A program made the translations under genes and the position numbers. From Corynebacterium vitaeruminis DSM 20294 (GTDB lineage: Bacteria; Actinomycetota; Actinomycetes; Mycobacteriales; Mycobacteriaceae): a stretch of DNA of 64,000 nucleotides. Below, in pieces: positions 1-12,544 of this stretch (position 1 is its first letter; each line of letters opens with the position of its first letter). The notes under the pieces were generated by a model that made no database searches, was not told the DNA's origin, and saw only the letters and a list, made by a program, of their open reading frames with translations. The stretch lies in assembly GCF_000550805.1 (NCBI RefSeq), contig NZ_CP004353.1:1116001-1180000 (forward strand), given 5' to 3'.

Positions 1-37
1 GCTGAAAGAATCGAGTTTGAGGATCCCATTACAGGAT

Positions 38-66
38 TTCCCGCGCGGTTTTCACGGGGGTAGAAT
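38..66 (+). promoter_or_regulatory. Putative promoter of the GtrA-like gene
   Basis: A -10 hexamer TAGAAT (61-66) fits the corynebacterial TANANT consensus. It lies 17 bases after a weak -35 TTCCCG (38-43). The predicted start near 73 gives a leader of about 30 bases, with a GAAAGGGG ribosome site before the GTG at 103. Only the -10 is convincing. Confidence 0.4.
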
Positions 67-102
67 TTCGAAGGTTAGCTACTGATCGTTGAAAGGGGCC
101 CT

Positions 103-672
103 GTGGCCGAATCGAAGAAATCCCGAGCTGGGCGCAACCTGCGCCAATTCATCCAGTTCGGCATCGTGGGCGGCTCCGGCACGATCGTCAACATCATCGC
201 CGCCGCCATCGCGATGAAGGCGGGCGCGGCCCTGTTCGACGTGCAGCCCAACGACCCGTTCCTCAACCTCTTCGGTTCCGAGTTCCACATCCGCTGGTTC
301 AACATCTTCTCCACGATCGCCTTCCTCGTGGCCAACACGTGGAACTACCAGATCAACCGCATGTGGACGTTCAAGTCCGCCAAGATGATCTCCTGGTGGC
401 GCGGCTTCTTCCCGTTCCTGCTCACGGGCCTGTCGGCGCTGGTCGTCTCGCTCATCGTGCAGAACTTCCTCATGAACCCGACCTCGCCGATCCACCTGTC
501 TTCGAGCGTCTTCGACGATTCCAGCGGTTTCCGCACCATGTACTATTGGGCGAACGCGATCTCGATCATCGTGGCCATGCCGATCAACTTCGTCATCAAC
601 AAGGTCTGGACCTTCCGCAAGCGCAACCCGGACGACGTAGTCGTCGTCGCCGAACAGGCCCCTTCCCACTAG
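103..672 (+). CDS. GtrA-like integral membrane protein
   Basis: Protein of 189 residues with four predicted membrane helices (about 15-39, 66-86, 102-124, 147-168). The helix layout and the twice-occurring N-[YF]-x2-N-x2-WTF motif (residues 81-90 and 162-171) are typical of the GtrA family. These proteins are small membrane proteins thought to help move polyprenyl-linked sugars across the membrane for cell-wall polysaccharide work. The start is the GTG preceded by GAAAGGGG at a suitable distance. No glycosyltransferase partner lies in the window, so the substrate is unknown. Family assignment is fairly secure; the role is inferred from the family. Confidence 0.75.
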   Translation: MAESKKSRAGRNLRQFIQFGIVGGSGTIVNIIAAAIAMKAGAALFDVQPNDPFLNLFGSEFHIRWFNIFSTIAFLVANTWNYQINRMWTFKSAKMISWWRGFFPFLLTGLSALVVSLIVQNFLMNPTSPIHLSSSVFDDSSGFRTMYYWANAISIIVAMPINFVINKVWTFRKRNPDDVVVVAEQAPSH

Positions 673-701
673 CATTTCGCTTTCCGACGCCTACGGCTAC
701 C

Positions 702-720
702 TAAGGCAAACCTTGCGTGT
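702..720. promoter_or_regulatory. Possible DtxR (iron regulator) box
   Basis: The 19 bases TAAGGCAAACCTTGCGTGT match 13 of 19 positions of the corynebacterial DtxR consensus TWAGGTWAGSCTWACCTWA, including a TAAGG..AA..CCTT core. They lie 60-80 bases upstream of the radical SAM gene start, where a repressor could act on an iron-sulfur enzyme gene. A 13/19 match is borderline, so this is only a candidate. Confidence 0.3.
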
Positions 721-781
721 AACTCCAACTTTTGTATGAGAAAATCGGGGGAAGTTGATTCTCACGTGAAAGGTCCCGCCC

Positions 782-1978
<1,197 letters not shown>

Positions 1979-2278
1979 GAATTCTGTTGTCTCGACCATC
2001 ACATTTTTTGGGCGCGATGAGACTTGCTAAACAGGGGCAAGTGAATTTTCGGTTAACTCCACGTGTTTTCTTGCTGAAATGGTGGAGGATAAATGGTGTA
2101 ATCTCCCGTAAAATCGGATATTTTCGCAGGTAGTGCACCCAAAAGCGGGCACTCGAAGATGAATTGATTTAGGGATACCATAAGACTCGTTAGAGATTGG
2201 CTCCTTCCGTGGATGCTCCCTTTTGAGGGGGTGGCGGCCGGGGCCGAGCAAACTCGTGCCCCGAAAGGTCATCTGGGA
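1979..2278. other. 300-bp spacer with weak terminator-like hairpin
   Basis: No gene is supported here. ACTTGC (2022-2027) pairs with GCAAGT (2037-2042) and is followed by GAATTTT, a weak candidate terminator for the radical SAM gene. The right-hand part must contain the promoter of the phosphate transporter, but no -10/-35 pair stands out. Confidence 0.3.
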
Positions 2279-3520
2279 ATGACAGCAACCTTGCTCATTC
2301 TGGCAATCGTGGTTATCACCGCGCTTGCCTTCGACTTCACCAACGGTTTCCATGACACCGCCAACGCCATGGCCACCTCCATCGCCACCGGCGCGCTGAA
2401 GCCGTTCGTGGCCGTCGCCATCTCCGCGGCGCTCAACCTCATCGGCGCGTTCCTGTCCGTCAACGTCGCGGCGACCGTGGCCAAGGGCATCGTCAACTTG
2501 GACTCTTACGACCTCAGCGCCGGCGCCGACGGCGAGGCGCTGCTCATCGTGGTGTTCACCGGTCTGATCGGCGGCATCTTCTGGAACCTGTTCACTTGGC
2601 TGCTGGGCATGCCGTCCAGCTCCTCCCACGCGCTGTTCGGCGGCCTCATCGGTGCCGCCTTCGCCGCGATGGGCTCCGGCGGCGTCGCCTGGTCCTCCAT
2701 CGTCGGCAAGATCGTGATCCCGGCTCTCGCCTCGCCGGTCATCGCGGCGCTTGTGTCCGCCTGCGCGACGTTCCTCGTCTACTGGGTCACCAACACCATC
2801 CCCAGCAAGGTCAAGAACGAGCACTTCCGCCACGGCCAGATCGTCACCGCCTGCCTGGTCTCCCTGGCGCACGGCGCCGGTGACGCGCAGAAGACCATGG
2901 GCGTCATCTTCCTGGCGCTGGTCGCCGCGGGCGAGGCCGACTCCGGCCAGCGCATCCCCACCTGGGTCATCTTCGCCTGCGCCATCGCCATCGCGGCGGG
3001 CACCCTCTCCGGCGGCTGGCGCGTGATCCGCACCCTGGGCAAGGGCCTCGTCGAGATCGAGTCCCCGCAGGGAATGGCGGCCGAGGCCACCTCCGCAGCT
3101 ATCATCCTGACCTCCGCCGCGGGCGGCATGGCGCTGTCCACCACCCACGTCTCCACCGGCTCCATCCTCGGCACCGGCCTGGGCAAGAGGGGTGCCAAGG
3201 TGCGCTGGGGCGTGGCCATGCGAATGGTCTCCGCATGGCTGATCACCCTGCCGTGCGCCGCCGCGGTGGGATTCGTCTCCTGGTGGATCGCGACCGGCGT
3301 CTCCGGAGTCGCCAACACCACCACCGGTGTGATCGTCGACTTCATCCTGCTCATCGCGATGGCCGCCATTATCGTCATCCGTTCGCAGATGAACCCGATC
3401 GATGCCAAGAACGTCAACGACGATTGGGACGCCGACGCCGAGAGCGTCGACAGCTCCATGAAGAAGGAACCGGCCGCCGCAAAGGCAGCTGCTCAGCCCG
3501 CCACCGCCGAAGGGAACTAA
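2279..3520 (+). CDS. pit: PiT-family inorganic phosphate transporter
   Basis: Protein of 413 residues with about ten hydrophobic segments. It carries the two inverted signature repeats of PiT symporters: FTNGFHDTANAMATS near residues 20-34 and SLAHGAGDAQKTMGV near 195-209. PiT proteins take up phosphate, usually as a metal-phosphate complex, with protons or sodium. The ATG at 2279 is chosen over an upstream in-frame start at 2213. It follows GAAAGG at a normal distance and gives the expected N-terminus starting directly with a membrane helix. The hydrophilic Ala/Lys-rich tail (about the last 45 residues) is typical of actinobacterial members. A small membrane gene follows after three bases. 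Confidence 0.9.
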   Translation: MTATLLILAIVVITALAFDFTNGFHDTANAMATSIATGALKPFVAVAISAALNLIGAFLSVNVAATVAKGIVNLDSYDLSAGADGEALLIVVFTGLIGGIFWNLFTWLLGMPSSSSHALFGGLIGAAFAAMGSGGVAWSSIVGKIVIPALASPVIAALVSACATFLVYWVTNTIPSKVKNEHFRHGQIVTACLVSLAHGAGDAQKTMGVIFLALVAAGEADSGQRIPTWVIFACAIAIAAGTLSGGWRVIRTLGKGLVEIESPQGMAAEATSAAIILTSAAGGMALSTTHVSTGSILGTGLGKRGAKVRWGVAMRMVSAWLITLPCAAAVGFVSWWIATGVSGVANTTTGVIVDFILLIAMAAIIVIRSQMNPIDAKNVNDDWDADAESVDSSMKKEPAAAKAAAQPATAEGN

Positions 3521-3523
3521 GTC

Positions 3524-3826
3524 ATGACCGCGTCCGAAATTGCTATCGACATCACCCGTGTCGCGGGGCTGGCACTGCTCTTCGGCGCCGGAATCCCGCT
3601 GCTGTTCGCGCTGGGCATGCGCTGCATGACCGGCGACCCGATCCGCAACGAACAGGGCGTCATTATCGGCGACACCGAGGCCTCTGCCCAGATGAAGGTG
3701 CTCGGCTGGACCGTGTACGCGGTCCTCGCGTTCGTCATTCTGGTGGCGATCACCTGGATCTCCAAGGACACCCTCAACCACTACTTCGGCTGGGAGCTTT
3801 TCGGAGGGCTCTCCAGCAAGCACTAG
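3524..3826 (+). CDS. Small membrane protein coupled to pit
   Basis: Protein of 100 residues with two clear hydrophobic segments (about 12-32 and 62-84). Its start lies three bases after the pit stop, so the two are almost certainly co-transcribed and translationally coupled. I do not recognise a named family. It may be an accessory membrane partner of the phosphate transporter, inferred only from position. A strong terminator follows at once. Confidence 0.7.
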   Translation: MTASEIAIDITRVAGLALLFGAGIPLLFALGMRCMTGDPIRNEQGVIIGDTEASAQMKVLGWTVYAVLAFVILVAITWISKDTLNHYFGWELFGGLSSKH

Positions 3827-3838
3827 GCGTTAATATCA

Positions 3839-3873
3839 CGAAAGCCGCCCTGGTATGACCAGGGCGGCTTTCG
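3839..3873. terminator. Bidirectional terminator between pit operon and bglG
   Basis: A perfect 16-bp inverted repeat (3839-3854 with 3858-3873) around a three-base loop forms a very stable hairpin starting CGAAAGCCGCCCTGGT. It lies between convergent genes and can serve both strands. Confidence 0.85.
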
Positions 3874-3878
3874 TCGGC

Positions 3879-4671
3879 TTAGGCGAGCGAGTTGCGCAGC
3901 CGGGCGATGTGCAAGGCGATGTACGCGAGCTCGTTGTCGTTGATCGCGCGGCCGCGCCCCTCGAGGTGGGACCGCACGGTCCGCGCCACCTTGACCGCCG
4001 TGGGGTCGTCGTTCTCGAGGGCGGTCAGCATCGAGTCGGACGAAGAGGTAGCGCAGGTGCGTGATGAAACGCGCGACGGTGGTGGAGTCCGGGGACAGCT
4101 CCCGGCCGAGCTCCGCGGATACGAGCGCGAGGGTGTTCGCGATCTCCTTGGTGGATGCCTCGGCCTTGGACATGTCGCCCGCGGCGAACTGCGCGTTGAT
4201 GAAGTGCATGGCGATCGCGGCCGCCTCGTCGCCGTGAAGCCTCACGCCGGAGAGCTGCTCGATGCGGTCGAGGGCGAGCTTACCCAGCGTGTACTCCTTC
4301 GGGTAGAGGGGGGAGACCTCCCACACCAGCGGGTAGCTGACCTCTAACCCGCCTTTCGCCCGCTCGAGCGCGAAGGAAATGTGGTCGGCGAGCCCGGGGG
4401 TGAGCAGCTCCGGATCCTTGCGGATCTGGGACTCGCTCACGATCTCGGACGCGAGGGTGATGAGCTCCAGCGGGATCTCTGACAGGAGGGCGGTGCGGTT
4501 TGCGATGGGGTGGACGGTGCTGGGGCGAAAAACCTGCTCCGCCTGCTCGGCATCGATCGTATCCCCCAGCTTCCGCCCGAAGCTCAACCCCTTGCCCAAA
4601 CAAATAGTCTGACCTCCATGTTCATCTGAACACAGCACAGCATTGTTGTTGAGCGCGCGAATAACGGCCAT
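3879..4671 (-). pseudogene. bglG: BglG/LicT-family antiterminator, frameshifted
   Basis: The first part encodes a normal transcriptional antiterminator: an RNA-binding domain (residues 1-55, LNNNAVLC... GKGLSFG), then PTS-regulated domain 1 and most of PRD2. The reading frame breaks near 4036-4042, just after THLRYLFVR. The true C-terminus (DSMLTALENDD... ELAYIALHIARLRNSLA) continues in another frame to a stop at 3879. Family members have roughly ten more residues at this junction, so a small deletion that also lost the frame is likelier than a single-base error. It would bind the RAT site in the bgl leader and let transcription pass when beta-glucosides are present. It follows bglA after 25 bases. 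Confidence 0.8.
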
Positions 4672-4679
4672 GAAGATCA

Positions 4680-8072
<3,393 letters not shown>

Positions 8073-8148
8073 GATTGGAGTCTCTTTCGACTTGAAAATG
8101 GCTAGTGGATTTTTCCCAAGACAAAAGAAAAGACCCGGAGAAAACAAG

Positions 8149-8188
8149 GAAGCGAGCCCACTTTTGATCATTGGGGGAACTCCGCTTC
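8149..8188 (-). terminator. Conditional leader terminator of the bgl operon
   Basis: On the minus strand GAAGCGGAG..CCCCA pairs with TGGG.CT.CGCTTC around an 11-base loop, followed by CTTGTTTTCT. It directly follows the RAT-like site, as in LicT/BglG systems where antiterminator binding stops this hairpin from forming. Confidence 0.6.
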
Positions 8189-8217
8189 AGGTTCTTGCCT
8201 CTTCCGAGTAACAGGCC
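8189..8217 (-). promoter_or_regulatory. RAT-like antiterminator RNA site in bgl leader
   Basis: Minus-strand sequence GGCCTGTTACTCGG... GGCAAGAACCT resembles the ribonucleic antiterminator target GGATTGTTACT-N9-GGCAAAACCT of BglG/LicT proteins. GTTACT and GGCAA..ACCT are conserved, but the spacing differs by one or two bases. It lies about 120 bases before bglF, next to the hairpin it should control. The slightly wrong spacing may be drift in a dead operon. Confidence 0.6.
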
Positions 8218-8600
8218 TTATAGCCGATGCCTCAACAAGTACTCCTCACACGACGGGACGTCAAGGGGTTGGGCCACAATTCCCCAAAGAATGAGTCTTA
8301 AGTCACAAACGGGCGGCGGGTTTTCCTAGCTGTGCGGATCCGGCGCAATGGGGGAGAGAAAAGTGCCGCCACGAAACGCGAGAATGTCGCCGCGCGCGGC
8401 GGAAAAGTTAACTACAATACTGCCTAAGGTTAACGGCAGGTAAACAGAGTTTAAATAGATAGTTGCCTTCAGGGGTGCTCGGTGCTAACGTGGACGAATC
8501 CACAACATCAGCCGCCCTCGCAGCGCCCGATTCGGCGGAAGGCGGCTTGTGTACAGGAGTTGCGAAAGTAACCGATTTGAACACGGAGAGGTGAGCTCAC
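8218..8600. other. Divergent spacer between bgl operon and 83-aa gene
   Basis: No gene is supported. It holds a possible bgl promoter (minus-strand TATAAG just upstream of the RAT site) and the plus-strand promoter at 8463-8491. At 8425-8443 TAAGGTTA matches a DtxR half-site, but the other half does not. GCCGCC (8511-8516) can pair with GGCGGC (8541-8546) in the leader of the plus-strand gene. Confidence 0.35.
8463..8491 (+). promoter_or_regulatory. Putative promoter of the 83-residue protein gene
   Basis: A -35 TTGCCT (8463-8468) and a -10 TAACGT (8486-8491) with an upstream TGC are separated by 17 bases. The implied start near 8498 leaves a leader of about 100 bases containing a GC-rich hairpin. 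Confidence 0.45.
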
Positions 8601-8852
8601 ATGACCACTTTTAACGACTTCCTTGGGAAGGTCTCCGCCACGTTCACGGGCTCGACCACCACGGGTCTCGACGTTCTCGAGACGACCTCGGTTCCCGCCC
8701 GCGTGGCAGAGGAACTACTCGCGTGGGACTTCGTCCCCGCGACCCCATCCGAGGTGACGGAGGCGTTCGTCCACGTCACCGGCCGCGCACCGCGCGAAGA
8801 AGACATGTTCGAGGTAGAGCAGTTCCTGCTCAGCTTCGACTGGCTGGCCTAG
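8601..8852 (+). CDS. Uncharacterised 83-residue protein
   Basis: Small soluble acidic protein of 83 residues with a strong GGAGAGG ribosome site (8586-8592) and its own terminator, so it is very likely expressed. It has no signal peptide or membrane helix. The C-terminal part (about 48-83) looks helical with alternating acidic and aromatic residues, ending SFDWLA. I do not recognise a family. It stands alone between the broken bgl operon and dapD. Confidence 0.65.
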   Translation: MTTFNDFLGKVSATFTGSTTTGLDVLETTSVPARVAEELLAWDFVPATPSEVTEAFVHVTGRAPREEDMFEVEQFLLSFDWLA

Positions 8853-8872
8853 GCCGCCAGGCAAAGACCACA

Positions 8873-8909
8873 AAGGCGTCCCGCCCCAGAGATGGGGGAG
8901 GGACGCCTT
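8873..8909 (+). terminator. Terminator of the 83-residue protein gene
   Basis: AAGGCGTCCC (8873-8882) pairs with GGGACGCCTT (8900-8909), with an additional CCCC/GGGG inner stem, followed by CTATCGTTT. It lies between convergent genes and may also serve dapD. Confidence 0.7.
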
Positions 8910-8925
8910 CTATCGTTTCGGGCCC

Positions 8926-9900
8926 TTAGTTGGCGTGCAGCGCGTCGTTGAGCGCGACCGCCTCGGACTTCCACGCGGTGGCCTCGATCGCGCCGGACAG
9001 GGAGTTGCGGCGGAACAGTATGTTGTTCGCGCCCGCCAGCTCGAGCGCCTTGGTGGTGTCGCCGTCCTGCTTGCCCAGGGCCTCTGCCACGGCGGCGCGG
9101 ACGATGACCTTGGAACCGGCGGTCACGTAGAGGCCTGCCTCGATGACGCAGTCGTCGCCGAGCGGGATGCCGCAGCCGGAGTTGGCGCCGAGCAGGCAGC
9201 GCTTGCCCAGGGAGATGACCTGCTTGCCGCCGCCAGACAGAGTACCCATGATGGAGGCGCCGCCGCCGACGTCGGAGCCGTCATCGACGACGACGCCCGC
9301 GGAGATGCGGCCCTCGACCATCGAATTGCCGAGCGTGCCGGCGTTGAAGTTGACGAAGCCCTCGTGCATGACCGTGGTGCCCTCTGCAAGGTGGGCGCCG
9401 AGGCGGACGCGGTCGGCGTCGCCGATGCGCACGCCGGTGGGCAGGACGTAGTCGACCATGCGCGGGAACTTGTCCACGGAGTAGACGATGACCGGGCCGC
9501 GGGCCTGCAGCTTGGCGCGGGTGAGCTCGAAGCCCGCGGGCAGGCACGGGCCGAAGTTGGTCCACACCACGTTGGTGAGCAGGCCGAAGATGCCGTCGAG
9601 GTTCTGGCCGTGAGGTTTGACTAGGCGGTGGGAAAGCAGGTGCAGGCGCAGGTAGGCGTCGTAGGCGTCGACCGGTGCGGCGTCGAGGTCGGCGATCTCG
9701 GTGCGGACGGCGATGCGCTCGACTCCGCGGGCTGCGTCGACACCCGTCAGGGAGGCGAGGTCGGCGGAGACCTCGGCGCCGGTCAGGGTGGTGGTCCCGG
9801 TGGTGGCGGTGTCGGCCAGCTCAGGGGCCGGGAACCAGGCGTCGAGCACGGTTCCGTCGGGGGTCACGGTGGCAAGTCCAATGGCAAGTGCAGAAGTCAT
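8926..9900 (-). CDS. dapD: Tetrahydrodipicolinate N-succinyltransferase
   Basis: DapD (324 residues) transfers a succinyl group from succinyl-CoA to tetrahydrodipicolinate in the succinylase branch of lysine and meso-diaminopimelate synthesis. The C-terminal left-handed beta-helix contains the actinobacterial DapD blocks [18 protein letters not shown] and [15 protein letters not shown], followed by [15 protein letters not shown]. These closely follow the mycobacterial enzyme. No ribosome-binding site precedes the ATG at 9900, so the message may be leaderless. DapE, a later step of the same branch, is encoded at 12545 and a divergent paralogue at 11455. Confidence 0.93.
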   Translation of the reverse strand: MTSALAIGLATVTPDGTVLDAWFPAPELADTATTGTTTLTGAEVSADLASLTGVDAARGVERIAVRTEIADLDAAPVDAYDAYLRLHLLSHRLVKPHGQNLDGIFGLLTNVVWTNFGPCLPAGFELTRAKLQARGPVIVYSVDKFPRMVDYVLPTGVRIGDADRVRLGAHLAEGTTVMHEGFVNFNAGTLGNSMVEGRISAGVVVDDGSDVGGGASIMGTLSGGGKQVISLGKRCLLGANSGCGIPLGDDCVIEAGLYVTAGSKVIVRAAVAEALGKQDGDTTKALELAGANNILFRRNSLSGAIEATAWKSEAVALNDALHAN

Positions 9901-9938
9901 GCCGACTACATTACAAGTTTTGTCTATTGATAGGGGAA

Positions 9939-9975
9939 TTAAACAAAAGCGCCGAACCGGTGGCCGGTTCGGCGC
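9939..9975 (-). terminator. Terminator of the AroP-type permease gene
   Basis: GCGCCGAACCGG (9949-9960) pairs perfectly with CCGGTTCGGCGC (9964-9975) around a three-base loop. On the minus strand the stem is followed by TTTTGTTTAA, a proper U-tract. Confidence 0.85.
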
Positions 9976-9991
9976 CTAGAAGGGAGGGAGC

Positions 9992-11398
9992 CTACTGGGC
10001 GGCGGCAATGGCGGCCGCGTGCTTCCTCGTGGTGAACGACGACGCGACGATCGCGCCGAAGATGATGGCCACGGACCAGATCTGGGCCCGCGACGAAGCG
10101 TCGGAAAGCATGAGCACGACGAGCCCCGCGATGAGTACGAGCGACAGGATCGGCAGCCACGGGTGTCCCCACATGCGCAGATCGGTTAGCTCGCCGGACT
10201 TTTCCAGCTGCGGGTGCAGCCTGAGGTAGCTGAGCGCGATCATCGCCCACAGCACGATGAGACAGCCGCCCACCGCGTTGAGGAGGAAGGTGAGCAGCCC
10301 CGGCGGGTTCCAATACTGCAGGCCGACCGAGACGAAGGCGAAGAACATCGACAGCAGGACGGCGGCGGTAGGAACCGCGTGGTGGTTGGTCTTGGCGAAG
10401 ATCTTCGGCGCGTCGCCGCGGGCCGCGAGCGAGTGGACGAGGCGGGAGGTGGCGTAGATCTGCGCGTTGAAGGCGGACAGCAGCGCGAGGACGATGACCG
10501 TCTCCATGAATCCCACGACGCCCGGGATGTTCGCCATGCCGAGAATGATCGTGAACGGCGACTCGGCGGCGGTGTCCGCGCCCTGGATGGTGTCATACGG
10601 CATGAGGAAGGTGATGATCAAGACGCTGCCCAGGTAGAACAGCGAAATGCGCCAGATGACGCTGCGCACCGCGACGGCGATGGCGCGGCGCGGGTTCTCG
10701 GACTCGGCGGCCGCGATGGTGATGATCTCGATGCCTCCGAAGGCGAAGGCGACCGCGAGCAGGCCGGTGGCCACGCCGCTGAGGCCATTGGGCATGAAGC
10801 CGTGACCGAGGAAGTTGCTCGTGCCCACGAAGTCGTGGCCGGGCAACAGGCCGAAGATGAGCAGCAGGCCGATGACGAGGAAGCCCAGGATGACGGCGAC
10901 CTTGACGAAGGCGAACCAGAACTCAAACTCGCCGAAACCGCGCACCTGCGCGAGGTTGACCACGGCGAAGAAGACCACGCAGATGAGCGCCGGGATCCAC
11001 GGCTCCACGCCGAACCACGCGCCCATCATGGCCGCCGCGCCGGTCATCTCCGCGCCCATGACCATGGTCAGCATGAACCAGTACAGCCAGCCGAGCGAGA
11101 ATCCCGCCCAGTGGCCGAAGGCCTGCTCGCCGTAGATGGAGAACGAGCCCGATTCCGGGCGGGCGGCGGCCAGCTCGCCCAGCATCTGCATGACGAGGAC
11201 GACGATGCCGCCCGCGATCATGTAGGCGATGAGGACGGCGGGGCCAGCGGCCTGGATACCGACGCCGGTGCCGAGGAAGAGGCCCGCGCCGATGGCGGAG
11301 CCCAGGCCCATCATGGTCAGGTGGCGCGTTTTGAGGCCGTGACCAAGGTCTGTGGGGCGGGTTGCCGGTGTGCTCCCGCCGGTTGCTTGAGAACTCAT
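9992..11398 (-). CDS. aroP: Amino acid permease, AroP type (APC family)
   Basis: Protein of 468 residues with twelve predicted membrane helices. The N-terminus (HLTMMGLGSAIGAGLFLGTG) and the GELAAARPESGSFSIY segment are signatures of the amino acid transporter branch of the APC superfamily. In Corynebacterium glutamicum, the gene next to dapE was shown to be aroP, the aromatic amino acid importer. The identical neighbourhood here (dapD, permease, dapD-like, dapE) makes aromatic amino acids the best guess. Specificity cannot be read from the sequence. The start is ATG at 11398. Confidence 0.78.
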   Translation of the reverse strand: MSSQATGGSTPATRPTDLGHGLKTRHLTMMGLGSAIGAGLFLGTGVGIQAAGPAVLIAYMIAGGIVVLVMQMLGELAAARPESGSFSIYGEQAFGHWAGFSLGWLYWFMLTMVMGAEMTGAAAMMGAWFGVEPWIPALICVVFFAVVNLAQVRGFGEFEFWFAFVKVAVILGFLVIGLLLIFGLLPGHDFVGTSNFLGHGFMPNGLSGVATGLLAVAFAFGGIEIITIAAAESENPRRAIAVAVRSVIWRISLFYLGSVLIITFLMPYDTIQGADTAAESPFTIILGMANIPGVVGFMETVIVLALLSAFNAQIYATSRLVHSLAARGDAPKIFAKTNHHAVPTAAVLLSMFFAFVSVGLQYWNPPGLLTFLLNAVGGCLIVLWAMIALSYLRLHPQLEKSGELTDLRMWGHPWLPILSLVLIAGLVVLMLSDASSRAQIWSVAIIFGAIVASSFTTRKHAAAIAAAQ

Positions 11399-11454
11399 AC
11401 CTCAAACAGTACTGGTGAATCGATTGCGCACCCGGCCTGGGGTGCGCCCTAGCC

Positions 11455-12381
11455 TTAGGCCTCGATGGGGGCGATGCGGCGGGCCACCGGCTCCGGGTGG
11501 CCGGGCTCCATGCGAATCGACCAGTTCGACTCGCCGACCAGCTTGGTGGCCAGCGCGGTCTCGTCGGAGTCGGCGAAGTAGAGGTAGGTGTCCGGGTCGA
11601 TGACCACGTTGTTGCCCACGTGCACGTTGTCGCCCAGGTTGATCTGTAGGATCGCGGAGCTGACCCCCAGCGAGCAGTTGTCGCCCACCTTGAGCTCGCG
11701 CGGGTCCTTCGGCGAGACGAGCGAGGAGGAAATCCCCATGTCCATGTTGGCGCCGACGACGGTGCCGGAGCTCAGGCGCCCCTCGACGCGGCCCGGGCCG
11801 AGCGTGCCCGCGTTGTAGGAGACGAAGCCCTCGCGCAGCACCCAGGTGCCCGGCGCGAGGTAGGCGCCCAGCCGCACGCGCTCGGCCTCGGTGATGTGCA
11901 CGCCGGTGGGCACGACGTAGTCGACCATGCGGGGCAGGCGGTCGATGCCGTAGACGTGGATGAGGCCCCGGGAGCGCAAAAGGGTGCGCACGTTCTCGAA
12001 GTTCTCGGGCAGGCAGGGGCCCTTGTTCGTCCACACGACCGTGGCCAGCTTGTTGAGCGCGTCCTCCATGTTGAGCTCGTGCGGCTTGACTAGGCGGTGG
12101 GAGAGCAGGTGCAGGCGCAGGTAGACATCGTGGGCGTCGACTGGCGGGAGCTGGAGGTCGGTGATCGTGGTGCGCACGGCGATCTGCTCGACCATGCGGT
12201 CCTCGTCGATGCGGACGAGGCTGAGCAACTTGGGCGGGAGATCGTGGGCGCCGAGTCGGGTGGTTCCCGCGGGGTGAGAGATGTGGGTGGTCAACTCAGG
12301 CGTCGGGTACCAGGTATCGAGGACGGTGCCGTCCATGGCGATATTCGCGATTCCGAGGGCATGTGCGCCAAGCAATGTCAT
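11455..12381 (-). CDS. Divergent DapD paralogue
   Basis: Protein of 308 residues, recognisably homologous to DapD over its whole length ([40 protein letters not shown]). The glycine-rich active-site block of DapD ([15 protein letters not shown]) is replaced by MGISSSLVSPKDPRELK, and the tail differs. It probably remains a left-handed beta-helix acyltransferase-like protein but may use another substrate, regulate DapD or be inactive. Corynebacteria are known to carry a second dapD-like gene at this place. The ATG is preceded by TTTTAGGT with no good ribosome site, so a leaderless message is possible. It is divergent from dapE. Confidence 0.8.
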   Translation of the reverse strand: MTLLGAHALGIANIAMDGTVLDTWYPTPELTTHISHPAGTTRLGAHDLPPKLLSLVRIDEDRMVEQIAVRTTITDLQLPPVDAHDVYLRLHLLSHRLVKPHELNMEDALNKLATVVWTNKGPCLPENFENVRTLLRSRGLIHVYGIDRLPRMVDYVVPTGVHITEAERVRLGAYLAPGTWVLREGFVSYNAGTLGPGRVEGRLSSGTVVGANMDMGISSSLVSPKDPRELKVGDNCSLGVSSAILQINLGDNVHVGNNVVIDPDTYLYFADSDETALATKLVGESNWSIRMEPGHPEPVARRIAPIEA

Positions 12382-12544
12382 ACCTAAAAGATAGCCCGGA
12401 ATGTCACTTTTCCCTAAGTCAAAAAGGGCCTTAATGACATATCTCCTTGATTCCTCCTCACCCCCGCCCGGAGCCCCACGACGTTGCGTTCGGGCGCGCG
12501 CAAGTTCTGCGCGCGAAGTGGGGGTGACGGTAGAGTCTTAAGGC

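Noticed and set aside
8425..8443. A DtxR box in the bgl/83-aa gene spacer
   Set aside because: TAAGGTTA matches one half well but the second half does not, and it does not overlap the identified promoter.
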